From JAJPKK01 sp963781195 (GTDB lineage: Bacteria; Pseudomonadota; Alphaproteobacteria; Rhizobiales; Xanthobacteraceae), in the NCBI GenBank assembly GCA_963781195.1, contig CAWAEZ010000014.1, forward strand, positions 1 through 64,000: DNA of 64,000 nucleotides. The letters are read 5' to 3'. The notes beneath the pieces are model-generated. The model ran no database searches and was not told where the DNA came from. It saw only the letters and a program-made list of their open reading frames with translations. How positions within the stretch are numbered: the first letter of the stretch is position 1; the number at the start of each line of letters is the position of its first letter. This document shows positions 43,441-51,331 of the stretch, in pieces. Both the position numbers and the translations under genes were made by a program.

Positions 43441-43946
43441 GCCGCGGCGTCCCGGTTGCGGCTGTCGCAGTCCACGACGAAGATCGCATCGACCTCGACG
43501 GCGGCCCGGCGCGGCAGCGTCGCGACGCCGACCGCGGTGCGCGAGTGGATGCCGCGCTCGCCGAACAGCTCGCAGAACAGGTCGGAGGCGCCGTTGATGA
43601 CCTGCGGCACGTTCTCATAGTCGGGCGAGCAGTTGACGAAGCCGCCGACCCGCATGCAGGCGACGACGCGGTCGAGGGAGCCGCAGGCTTCGCGCAGGGC
43701 CGCCAGGAGATTGAGCGCGCAGATGCGGGCAGCCTTGACGCCGGTCGCGAGGTCGTGCTCGACGCCGATCTTGCCGTGATAGGGCAGGGTGCCGTTCCAC
43801 TCGCAGATCTGCCCGGCGAGGAAGACGGTGTCGCCGTTGCGGCGGAACGGAACGAAGTTGGCGATCGGAACCGGAACGCGCGGCAGCGACAGGCCGAGTT
43901 CGACCAGACGGCGTTCGGCGGATGGCATCGTGGTGATCAGCGTCAT
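43437..43946 (-). CDS. RidA/YjgF/RutC-family protein
   Basis: This 169-residue RidA-fold protein belongs to a family of enamine/imine deaminases; the RutC branch acts on aminoacrylate from uracil breakdown. Landmarks are DTVFLAGQICEWNGTLPYHG, KAARICALNLLAALREACGS and the C-terminal GIHSRTAVGVATLPRRAAVE. Arg136 and Glu151 keep the 15-residue spacing of the catalytic Arg/Glu pair in deaminating members. It is longer than RidA (about 128) owing to an N-terminal extension, as in the YjgF-like group with SAERRLVELGLSLP starts. It lies between the RutB-like hydrolase and the ATPase genes and overlaps the latter by four bases. Confidence 0.85.
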   Translation of the reverse strand: MTLITTMPSAERRLVELGLSLPRVPVPIANFVPFRRNGDTVFLAGQICEWNGTLPYHGKIGVEHDLATGVKAARICALNLLAALREACGSLDRVVACMRVGGFVNCSPDYENVPQVINGASDLFCELFGERGIHSRTAVGVATLPRRAAVEVDAIFVVDCDSRNRDAAA

Positions 43947-43998
43947 GATCGCTCGCGATCCGCAGGCGGCACGGCGAGAGAATGACGACGTCCCGCGG

Positions 43999-44808
43999 TC
44001 ATCGAAGCGCCGGGTCCAGAGCGCGCTCGACCGCTGCAGCCTGCGTCACGAAGCCGAACAGCAGCTTCACGTTATAGAGGACGGCCTGGACGCAATAGTC
44101 GGGCGACGTGGTGGCCGTCGCATCCTCGATCAGGATGGTGTCGTAGCCGAGGAAGCTCGCATCCTCCAGGGTCGTCATGACACACTGGTCCATGTTGACC
44201 CCGCCGATCAGCAGCGTCTTGACGCCGAGGTTGCGTAAAACCGAGTCGGTCTCGGTGTCCCAGAACGCGCTGAAGCGGTGCTTGACGATCTGGATGTCCT
44301 GGCTCCCGGGATTGATCTCGTCGACCACCTCGGCGCCCCAGCTGCCGCGGCTGATCACCTCCGAGCGCGTGCCGGGGACCGGCTCGGCGAGCCCCGGCTC
44401 GTCGCCGCGCGGGCTGTGGGCGTGGCGCAGCGACGGATGGATGTTGAGGAGATCCTTGCGGACCCCCCAATTCACCCAGACGACTGGGAGCTGTTCGCGG
44501 CGGAAAGCGGCGACCAGCTTGCGGATCGGCTCGATCGGCTTGCGGTTGGGCGAGATGTCGATGCTGCGCGAATGCAGCCACCCGCCGGCGCAGCAGAAAT
44601 CGTTCTGCATGTCGACGATGAGCAGCGCGCATTTGTTGGCGTCGACGACGATGTTCTGCGGCTCGGCCGCGATGGCGAGCGGGCGGACCGGGGGCGGCCG
44701 GCGCGTCATGTCCACGGTGTCGTGGGTGACGAGCCAGGATTGACCGGGCGCCGCGCCCATTTCGACGGCGGGCGCGGCCGCCGGCAGCTTCTGGACGGAC
44801 ATCGACAT
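43999..44808 (-). CDS. Isochorismatase-family cysteine hydrolase, RutB-like
   Basis: This 269-residue hydrolase has the full triad: Asp65 (ALLIVDMQNDF), Lys175 (IVKHRFSAFWDTETDSVL) and Cys208 (LIGGVNMDQCVMTTLEDASF). The closest functional relatives by motif are the ureidoacrylate/peroxyureidoacrylate amidohydrolases (RutB): shared features include DMQNDFCCAGGWL, DISPNRKPIEPIRKLVAAFR, ISRGSWGAEVVDEI and the C-terminal NVKLLFGFV. Reaction: hydrolysis of a carbamoyl or ureido amide with release of ammonia and CO2. A 50-residue N-terminal extension is unusual. ATG 44808 begins 32 bases after the binding-protein gene stop, so both are in one operon. Confidence 0.85.
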   Translation of the reverse strand: MSMSVQKLPAAAPAVEMGAAPGQSWLVTHDTVDMTRRPPPVRPLAIAAEPQNIVVDANKCALLIVDMQNDFCCAGGWLHSRSIDISPNRKPIEPIRKLVAAFRREQLPVVWVNWGVRKDLLNIHPSLRHAHSPRGDEPGLAEPVPGTRSEVISRGSWGAEVVDEINPGSQDIQIVKHRFSAFWDTETDSVLRNLGVKTLLIGGVNMDQCVMTTLEDASFLGYDTILIEDATATTSPDYCVQAVLYNVKLLFGFVTQAAAVERALDPALR

Positions 44809-44840
44809 TCTCCCCAACGATCCCGGACGATCCGCGGCGG

Positions 44841-45905
44841 CTATTTGGCCGAGCCTATGACCCCTTTGACGAGGTAGTCCATGGTCTCGACCGCCGGCTG
44901 CGACAGCTTCTCGCCCGGCGCGGCTGCCGGTTTGCCGTCCTGCCGCACGATCGGCCCGGTCCACACCACCTTGCTGCCGGCGACGATGGCGTCCTTTTCC
45001 GCCAGCACCTTCTTGCGTATGTCGTCGGGCACCGCGGCGCCGAACGGATCGAACACCGCCGCGCCGCTCGCAAGATTGCCGCGGACGTGGGACGGCTGCC
45101 ATTTGCCGGCGCGAACCTCCTCGACCAGCTTTTCCATCATCGGCCCCCAATTCCAGGACACCCCGGTGAGCCAGGCCTTGGGTGCCCGGTCGTGGACGTC
45201 GACGTCCTTGCCGATCATGTAGATGCCGCGCTTTTCCGCGGTCTGCGCGATGGTGATCGGGCTGTCCACCTGCTCGGCCACCACGTCGATGCCCTGGTCG
45301 GCGAAGGCGTTCACCGCCTCGGCTTCCTTCTGCGGCTCCCACCAGCCGCCGGTCCACACCACCGTCGTGGTCGCATTCGGGTTGACCGATTGCGCGCCGA
45401 GGGTGAACGCATTGATGGAGCGCAGCAACTGGGGAATCTGGAAGGCGCCGATGAAGCCCAGCTTGCCGGTCTTGCTCACCGAGCCGGCGGTTACCCCGGC
45501 GAGATACATGCCGTCGTCGGAGTCTGCCCAGTAGGTGCCGACGTTCTTCGAGGTCTTCAGGCCGCCGGCGTGGAGGAAGGCGACCTTCGGGTATTTCTCG
45601 CCGAGCTTGATCGCCTCGTCGAGGTAGCCGTAGCTCGTCGCGAAGATGATGCTGTGGCCGGAATTGATCAGCCGCTCCATGACGCGCGCCACTTCCGCGG
45701 TTTCCGGAATTCCCTCGAACGCCGTCGTCGTCACCCCGGACACGTGCTTCTCGACGTATTGCCGGCCCATGTCCATCGAGGTGTTGTAGCCGTAGTCGGC
45801 CGCGGGCCCGACATAGATGAACCCGATCTTGGTTTGCGCGGCGGCCGGCGCGGCAAGCATGGCGGCAACGGCGCCCGCGAGCCCCAGCATCCCTAATCGC
45901 TTCAT
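44841..45905 (-). CDS. BMP-family ABC transporter substrate-binding protein
   Basis: This 354-residue periplasmic binding protein is of the basic-membrane-protein (Bmp/PnrA) class that feeds nucleoside, and in some cases other nucleobase-like, importers. The signal peptide is residues 1-23 (LGMLGLAGAVAAMLAAPAAA). The domain follows: KIGFIYVGPAADYGYNTSMD, IIFATSYGYLDEAIKLGEKY, VAFLHAGGLKTSKNVGTYWA, YLAGVTAGSVSKTGKLGFIG and VVWTGGWWEPQKEAEAVNAF. PnrA-type ligand residues are partly altered, so the ligand may not be a plain nucleoside. It is the first gene of the operon; a palindromic operator lies 55 bases upstream. Confidence 0.92.
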   Translation of the reverse strand: MKRLGMLGLAGAVAAMLAAPAAAQTKIGFIYVGPAADYGYNTSMDMGRQYVEKHVSGVTTTAFEGIPETAEVARVMERLINSGHSIIFATSYGYLDEAIKLGEKYPKVAFLHAGGLKTSKNVGTYWADSDDGMYLAGVTAGSVSKTGKLGFIGAFQIPQLLRSINAFTLGAQSVNPNATTTVVWTGGWWEPQKEAEAVNAFADQGIDVVAEQVDSPITIAQTAEKRGIYMIGKDVDVHDRAPKAWLTGVSWNWGPMMEKLVEEVRAGKWQPSHVRGNLASGAAVFDPFGAAVPDDIRKKVLAEKDAIVAGSKVVWTGPIVRQDGKPAAAPGEKLSQPAVETMDYLVKGVIGSAK

Positions 45906-45959
45906 GACGTCCTCCGATTGCTGCCGTTGCGGGCTTGCACCCGGGCACCGGCCGTACAC

Positions 45960-45979
45960 GTAAGTAAGAACATACTTAC
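45960..45979. promoter_or_regulatory. Palindromic operator GTAAGTA-N6-TACTTAC (transport operon)
   Basis: A perfect 7-bp inverted repeat with six-base spacer, GTAAGTA (45960-45966) and TACTTAC (45973-45979), lies 55 bases upstream of the BMP binding-protein start. The same arms and spacing recur immediately before the TetR gene (46941-46960). Shared sequence at both promoters is the expected pattern for an autoregulating TetR repressor. Nothing else of note was seen in the 300-base region between the two genes. Confidence 0.85.
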
Positions 45980-46205
45980 TCATGCATGCGATGTGCCAGA
46001 AGCCCGCCGGCCGCCGCGTTGGCGCCGCCCTGCCGGTCCGGCGCGGCGCAAAATCCCCGTATCGACAGGGGAATCTCCGGGCTTGCGGTCGCAAATGCGC
46101 GGCCGCGGCCGACCACTGGCGCGCGGTCCAACCGGTCCTTCGGCAGCGCCCGGTGGCGTCTATCTCGGCAGCTTTGGCTGCATTTTGGGCACGGCCGGCA
46201 CCCCG

Positions 46206-46934
46206 TCAGGCGGGCGGATGTGCGGCGACCAGGCGTGCCACCATGTCACGGGACATCCGCTTGTGCTCGGCCAGCCATTGCGTCTCGAAAACATCGCGCT
46301 CGAAAATTACCGAGAGCGTGTACCCGTTGGAGAGATGAAAATAACTCAGCGCCACGACGATGACGTAGAGCTGCAGGGGCTCGATGCCCGCCCTGAACGT
46401 GCCGTCGGCCTCGCCGCGGGTGAGGAGCTTGCGGAACAGGCTCAGCACCGGCGAGGAGATCACCGGGGTGCGCGGTGACCGCTTGAGGAATTCGGCCTTG
46501 AGCAGGTTCTCGCCGCTCAGCAGCGCGATCAGCCCCGGATGGGCGGCGAAGTGATCGTAGGTGAAGTCGAACAGCTGGAGCAGCGCTTCCATCGGCGCCA
46601 TGTGATCGAAGTCGAGCTTGAGCTCTTCCTCGCGCAGCTCTCCGAGCACATGCTCGAGCACGGCGACGTAGAGCCCGGCCTTGTCGGTGAAGTAGTGATA
46701 GATCATCCGGATGTTGGCGCGGGCCTGCGCGCAGATCGTGTCGAGACGGCCGCCGGCGAAGCCCTTGTCGGCAAACTCCTGGAGTGCCGCGCCCAGAATC
46801 CGCTCGCGTGTCGCCTGCCCGGGCTTGGCCGAAGCGCTCTTCGCGCCGGCCGCGGCCGGGGTTGCGGCGCGCGGCTTGATGGCGCGCGGCTTTGTGGTGA
46901 GAGGCTTGCGTGGGGGCTTCGGAGACGCCGGCAT
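46206..46934 (-). CDS. TetR/AcrR-family transcriptional regulator of the transport operon
   Basis: This 242-residue regulator has a Lys/Ala/Pro-rich N-terminal tail (residues 1-35), then a TetR DNA-binding domain: TRERILGAALQEFADKGFAG, then GGRLDTICAQARANIRMIYH and YFTDKAGLYVAVLEHVL (helix-turn-helix and the YYHFxxKxxL signature). The C-terminal all-helical domain (FDFTYDHFAAHPGLIALLSG) is of the TetR_C group seen in pyrimidine regulators such as RutR, a suggestive but weak resemblance. It is located upstream of the transporter operon on the same strand; identical palindromes precede both. ATG 46934 lies six bases downstream of the operator. Confidence 0.92.
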   Translation of the reverse strand: MPASPKPPRKPLTTKPRAIKPRAATPAAAGAKSASAKPGQATRERILGAALQEFADKGFAGGRLDTICAQARANIRMIYHYFTDKAGLYVAVLEHVLGELREEELKLDFDHMAPMEALLQLFDFTYDHFAAHPGLIALLSGENLLKAEFLKRSPRTPVISSPVLSLFRKLLTRGEADGTFRAGIEPLQLYVIVVALSYFHLSNGYTLSVIFERDVFETQWLAEHKRMSRDMVARLVAAHPPA

Positions 46935-46940
46935 CAGGCA

Positions 46941-46960
46941 GTAAGTAATTCACTACTTAC
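46941..46960. promoter_or_regulatory. Palindromic operator GTAAGTA-N6-TACTTAC (regulator promoter)
   Basis: GTAAGTA (46941-46947) and TACTTAC (46954-46960) form the same palindrome as at 45960-45979, with a different spacer (ATTCAC versus AGAACA). It lies directly before the regulator's start codon and 43 bases past the dnaN stop, so bound repressor would block transcription start or read-through from dnaN. No ordinary ribosome binding site is left between it and ATG 46934, so a leaderless or very short message is possible. Confidence 0.85.
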
Positions 46961-47003
46961 CGCGCTGGCAAGCGTCGCCCGCCACGGCAGGACCCGCGAC
47001 GTC

Positions 47004-48123
47004 TCACACCCGCATCGGCATCAGAACGTAGGTCGCGTCCTGGGAGCCCTTGTCCTGGATCAGGGTCGGGGAGCCGGGGTCGGCCAGCTTGAGGAGTGCG
47101 GTGTCGCCTTCGAGCTGGGCGGCGATATCGAGCAGGTAGCGTGAGTTGAAGCCGATATCGAGGGGGTCGGCGTCGTAGCCGACCTCGACCTCCTCGGTGG
47201 CGCTGCCGGAGTCCGGGTTGGTGACCGACAGCACCAGGCGCCCGGCCGACAAAGCGAGCTTCACCGCCCGCCCGCGCTCGCTGGCCACGGTGGAGACGCG
47301 GTCGACCGCCTGTTCGAAATCGCGCTTGTTGACCTCGAGCACCTTGTCGTTGCCGACCGGGATCACCCGGCCGTAATCGGGGAAGGTGCCATCGATCAGC
47401 TTGGATGTCAGCACCGTGGCCGCGTGGGTGAAGCGGATCTTCGATGCCGACAGTTCGACCGCGACCTCGCCCTCGGTGGTGTCGATCAGCCGCTGCACCT
47501 CGCTCACTGTCTTGCGCGGGACGATCACGCCGGGCATGCCCTCGGCGCCGGCCGGCGCTTCGAGGTCGAACTGGGCGAGCCGATGGCCGTCGGTGGCGAC
47601 TGCCCGCAGCGTCAGCGCCCGGCCCGACCCCGTGGTGTGGAGAAAGATGCCGTTGAGATAGTAGCGGGTCTCCTCGGTCGAGATCGCGAACTGGGTCTTG
47701 TCGATCATGCGCTTGAGCGCGGCCGCCGGAAGCGTGAACCGGTGGGTCATGTCGCCGGCCGTGAGATCGGGAAAGTCGCTCTCCGGCAGGGTCTGCAAGG
47801 TGAACCGGGAACGGCCGGCGCGGATCGACATCACCGCGCGGTCGCCGGCGGCCTCGAGCACGATCTGTGCGCCGTCCGGCAGCTTGCGGACGATTTCGTA
47901 GAACATATGGGCCGGAACGGTGGTCACGCCCGACGGATTCACTTCGGCGGCGATGGTCTCCACCACCTCGAGATCGAGATCGGTGGCCTTGAAGGCGAGC
48001 TTCGCGCCCTCGGCACGCATCAGCACGTTTGCCAGGATCGGGAATCGTCGTGCGGCGCTCGACCACCCGATGGACGTGGGAGAGCGATCGTAGAAGCTCG
48101 GACCGTTCGACCGTGACCTTCAT
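47004..48123 (-). CDS. dnaN: DNA polymerase III beta subunit, sliding clamp (frameshifted as printed)
   Basis: The clamp is a ring-shaped dimer that tethers DNA polymerase III. The N-terminus MKVTVERSELLRSLSHVHRV (ATG 48123) is canonical. After RRTTIP one extra G in the plus-strand run at 48040-48042 shifts the frame; removing it restores ILANVLMRAEGAKLAFKATD. The rest is complete: RTIxxKLPDG-like domain blocks, GDMTHRFTLPAAALKRMIDK, RYYLNGIFLHTTGSGRALTL, ATDGHRLAQFDLEAP, FPDYGRVIPVGNDKVLEVNK, and the closing QDATYVLMPMRV. Corrected length is 372 residues, the usual size. dnaN is essential, so the break is most likely a sequence error. It lies 208 bases downstream of dnaA. Confidence 0.95.
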
Positions 48124-48331
48124 GGGGAATCCTGCGCGGTGAGAGCTTGCCCGGCGACGGGGACACCGGTTCCAGCGCCCGTCAGGCGGCGTGGCGACCG
48201 TTCAAGCCGCCCCGGCCGCGCACCCGAAGGCACGGGACGCGGTCGGAGCGTCAGACCGGATACCATTTTTGCGCCGCGCGCGCTCCAGAAAATGCATCAA
48301 TATCAACATCGGAACGGTGGCCAGCCGGGCT

Positions 48332-49762
48332 TCACTCCTGCAACTGGCATTTCAGGGACTCGATTTCGGCTGCCAGGGAATTGTCGGTCCCGATCAGCCC
48401 CTCGATCTTGCGCACCGCATGCAGCACCGTGGTGTGATCGCGTCCGCCGAAACGACGGCCGATCTCCGGCAGCGAGCGCAAGGTCAGCGTCTTGGCGAGA
48501 TACATGGCGATCTGGCGCGGCCGCACGACGTTGGCGGTCCGACGCGACGACAGCAGGTCGCTGCGGCTCACGTTGTACTGGCGCGCGACGATGCGCTGGA
48601 TGTCCTCGATCCGCACCCGCTTGAGCTCGACCGGGCGGACGAGATCGCGCAGTTCGCGTTCCGCGAGCTCCATGGTGATCGGATGCCCCGTCAGCTTGCT
48701 GTGGGCGAGCAGGCGGTTGAGCGCGCCTTCGAGGTCGCGCCCGTTATGGGTGACCGACCGCGAGATGTAGGCGAGCACCGGCTCGGGCACGGTGAAGGCG
48801 GGATGGTGGGCACGGGCCGCGCGAACCCGCGCCGAGAGGATTTCGAGGCGGAGCTCCTCATCGAGCGCGCCGATCTCCACCGCCAGCCCGCCGGCGAGCC
48901 GCGAGCGCATGCGCTCGTCGAGGCTCTCGATTTCGGTCGGCGGCCGGTCGGCGGCCACCACCACCTGGCGCCCGCCGTCGAGCAACGAGTTGAGCGTATG
49001 GGAGAACTCGGCCTGGCTGTTCTTGCCCTGCAGGAACTGCAGATCGTCGATCACCAGGACGTCGATGCCGCGCAGCGCGTCCTTGAAGGCGAGGGCGGTC
49101 TGGTTGCGGAGCGCCGAGGCGAAGCCGAACATGAAACGTTCCGCCGTGAGGTAGAGCGCGGTGCGCTCGCCGCTGGCATTCGCCTTGAAGGCGATCGCCT
49201 GCAACAGGTGGGTCTTGCCGAGCCCGACGCCGGCATGGACGAACAGCGGATTGAACATCACGGGGTCGTTGCGACGCCCCAGCGCCACCTGCTTGGCGGC
49301 GGCGTGGGCAAGCGTATTGGAGCGCCCGACCACGAAGGACTCGAACGTCAGGCGCGGATCGAGCGGGGAGCCTCCATGGTGGTCATGGACCACCGCGGCT
49401 TGAGTCGGGAAGCCCTTGACGTCGGCGCGCGCATGGCCGTTCTCGCGCTTTTCCGTCGGCGCGGCTTCGGGCTGAACGTTGGCGCAGGGGAGCGGATTGC
49501 GCATCGCCGAGCGCACCGAGAGGTCGATGCGCCGCACCGCCGGGCGCTCCGACTGCCAGCACGCCAGCAGGCGCTCCGTATAGTGCGACTGGATCCAGCT
49601 CTTGAGGAACCGGGTGGGCACGGAGATGCGGGCGGTATCGAGGTCCAGGCTCTCGAGCTCCATCCGGGCGAACCAGCTCATATAGATGGCCTCGCCGAGC
49701 TCCGCCTGCAGACGCTTCTTTACACGGGACCAGCACTCGTCTGATACGTCGGGCATTGTCAT
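48332..49762 (-). CDS. dnaA: Chromosomal replication initiator protein DnaA
   Basis: This 476-residue AAA+ initiator binds DnaA boxes and opens the origin. Domain I is WSRVKKRLQAELGEAIYMSW. Domain III has LTFESFVVGRSNTLAHAAAK, Walker A HAGVGLGKTHLLQAIA, Walker B VLVIDDLQFLQGKNSQAEF and sensor II segments. Domain IV carries the DNA-binding signature FGGRDHTTVLHAVRKIE. Domain II is short. ATG 49762 (MTMPDVSDECW) is chosen, with ATG 49756 as a close alternative; the longer upstream frame lacks family similarity. It is the first gene of the dnaA-dnaN block, with a 1.1-kb gene-free region upstream. Confidence 0.98.
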   Translation of the reverse strand: MTMPDVSDECWSRVKKRLQAELGEAIYMSWFARMELESLDLDTARISVPTRFLKSWIQSHYTERLLACWQSERPAVRRIDLSVRSAMRNPLPCANVQPEAAPTEKRENGHARADVKGFPTQAAVVHDHHGGSPLDPRLTFESFVVGRSNTLAHAAAKQVALGRRNDPVMFNPLFVHAGVGLGKTHLLQAIAFKANASGERTALYLTAERFMFGFASALRNQTALAFKDALRGIDVLVIDDLQFLQGKNSQAEFSHTLNSLLDGGRQVVVAADRPPTEIESLDERMRSRLAGGLAVEIGALDEELRLEILSARVRAARAHHPAFTVPEPVLAYISRSVTHNGRDLEGALNRLLAHSKLTGHPITMELAERELRDLVRPVELKRVRIEDIQRIVARQYNVSRSDLLSSRRTANVVRPRQIAMYLAKTLTLRSLPEIGRRFGGRDHTTVLHAVRKIEGLIGTDNSLAAEIESLKCQLQE

Positions 49763-50477
49763 TCTCTCGTCGGGGTCTTTACGCCCATAGGGCCGCGCCG
49801 ATTGGGTCAGAGGCGACGGCGACGCCGGTCCATCCGCGAACGCGGACGGCTGACGTCCAGCACTGAGAGGGATCATCGGGTGGCGAAAATGTCGCCCGGC
49901 CGGTTCCCGTCGACACGGCAACCGAGACTCGAGTATGGTAATTTTGTCACACAGGGCGAGCTGCAAACGACAGCATCGGTGAGCGGCGGGGGCGGCAGCT
50001 GGAGGACGAGACCGGACGCAGGTTTTTGCCGCGGAAATTTCATAATGTCCCCTCTATGGCCCGCAAATATATCCCAAAATTCCACAAGGAATTTCAAGGA
50101 AAACGAAGGTCTAACCGCAGTCCGTCAGTGATGAGCTAGACGAAACGAAGACATAGCATAATTTTCGATCCTGTAAGTCTTCACTTTTAGTCAGCTTTAC
50201 TTAACGGCCCTTAGAAGACACCTCGAAAGCTCATTGTCGATGAGCGCCGAACGCCGACTAAAACTAGAGAAGACCCCGAAGGCCCGGAGTACCATCAAAA
50301 TACACGCCTGCCCCGGGAGTGGCAACGGCCTTGATCCTGCCGCGATCCGCCGCCCGCCGTTGACGGTCTCGCAACGAATTTGCGACCGTTCTGCGCTAGA
50401 ATTGCAAAGGCCTGAATTCGCAGCCCTAATTGGCGCAGATGCCGAGCCGCCGTCGATCTTGCAACACTCGGCGGATA

Positions 50478-50492
50478 TTAATTTGGAGTTAA
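50478..50492. promoter_or_regulatory. CtrA-like site TTAA-N7-TTAA upstream of dnaA
   Basis: Half-sites TTAA at 50478-50481 and 50489-50492 flank TTTGGAG, the spacing of a full CtrA box. It lies about 715 bases before the dnaA start within the gene-free region. CtrA represses initiation at the Caulobacter origin through such sites; the same here is inference. Confidence 0.5.
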
Positions 50493-50706
50493 GAAGTCGA
50501 TCATTGTCGCGAGGATTTTCCGACCGCAGCTGCGCACTATCCTGCCAAGCCGCTGTATTCAAGAAGGATTTCCTGTGCGGTCGAGCAGGGTAACCCGCGC
50601 CTCCCGCGCCTGGGGAAAACCTTCCCCGGCGCCTGCCGCGGGTGGTCCATGACAAGTTTGCATCAATTCTGCGACGTTCGCGCAACAATAACAGAACAAT
50701 GAATGA

Positions 50707-50740
50707 CACCGGCGACCGGCCCGAAAGCCAGTCACCGGTG
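50707..50740 (-). terminator. Stem-loop downstream of rpsT, possible terminator
   Basis: Arms CACCGGCGAC (50707-50716) and GTCACCGGTG (50731-50740) pair with one mismatch around a 14-base loop. On the minus strand, downstream of rpsT, the stem is followed by moderately T-rich sequence (ATTCATTGTTCTGTTATTG) rather than a clean T run. It lies about 120 bases past the rpsT stop. Confidence 0.4.
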
Positions 50741-50863
50741 CTAAAATGTCACAATTGAGAAGGGCATCCCATGGGTTGGGCACCGGGCCCACCAACCAGC
50801 GGCCCGCGCGCCGACACAGGCGGCTGGATGAGGCCGCCCGCGGAACCCATCAGCGGCGCAAGG

Positions 50864-51127
50864 TCAGCCGAGCTTCGCGATCCGGTGGGTCAGGCGCGAT
50901 ACCTTCCGGCTCGCGGTCTTCTTGTGAATGATGCCGTTGCGGGCTGCGCGCATCAGGGCCGGCTCGGCCGAGACCAGGGCCGCCTGGGCGACGGATTTGT
51001 TGCCAGACGAAATGGCATCTTCCACCACCCGCAGCGACGAGCGCATGCGCGAGCGGCGGGCCTTGTTGACGGCAGTGCGGTGCGCGATCTTGCGCGTGGC
51101 CTTCTTGGCCGATTTTGTGTTGGCCAT
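50864..51127 (-). CDS. rpsT: 30S ribosomal protein S20
   Basis: This 87-residue primary 16S rRNA-binding protein has the typical composition and start MANTKSAKKATRKIAHRTAV. Then come NKARRSRMRSSLRVVEDAI, AAQAALVSAEPALMRAARNG-type helices and the ending KKTASRKVSRLTHRIAKLG. ATG 51127 is chosen as family standard; the longer upstream frame is not conserved. S20 is often the neighbour of dnaA in Hyphomicrobiales, and here it is on the same strand, upstream of dnaA. Confidence 0.97.
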   Translation of the reverse strand: MANTKSAKKATRKIAHRTAVNKARRSRMRSSLRVVEDAISSGNKSVAQAALVSAEPALMRAARNGIIHKKTASRKVSRLTHRIAKLG

Positions 51128-51331
51128 TGATCTTCCGTGAGTTCGCCGATGGCGGAAAAGAAACGGCGGCGCCAAACGCCGCCGGGTTGGCGAACCTTAT
51201 AGTGATGCGCCGGATGGCCGTCAACGCGCTCCTGCGTCCACTCCGCATCGGTTTTGGATGGCGGTCGGCGCGGCGGCTCCGCGCGGAAACCTCGCTCGAA
51301 GGCTGCGAAGTCCGCCCCCGCCGCGACGGGC

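Larger units (their letters stand above)
49763..50863. other. Gene-free region between dnaA and rpsT, possible regulatory or origin region
   Basis: About 1.1 kb without a convincing gene. It contains AT-richer patches (about 50030-50240 and 50660-50760), a TTAA-N7-TTAA site at 50478-50492 and a GC hairpin at 50707-50740. I found no perfect DnaA box (TTATCCACA); only weak look-alikes such as AATTCCACAA near 50076 and TTTGTCACACA near 49943. It must hold the dnaA promoter. Whether it is the replication origin cannot be decided from this. Confidence 0.5.

Noticed and set aside
43999..45948. A 649-codon frame joining upstream sequence to the isochorismatase-family hydrolase
   Set aside because: The first part lies over the BMP binding-protein gene in another frame and has no protein character. 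The hydrolase starts at ATG 44808.
49870..50140. Perfect DnaA boxes marking the replication origin
   Set aside because: Only weak look-alikes were found (TTTGTCACACA, AATTCCACAA). No TTATCCACA or close variant was seen, so an origin call is not supported.
50197..50709. A 170-codon minus-strand frame in the rpsT-dnaA gap
   Set aside because: No ribosome binding site, no domain and non-protein-like composition. The region fits better as regulatory DNA.
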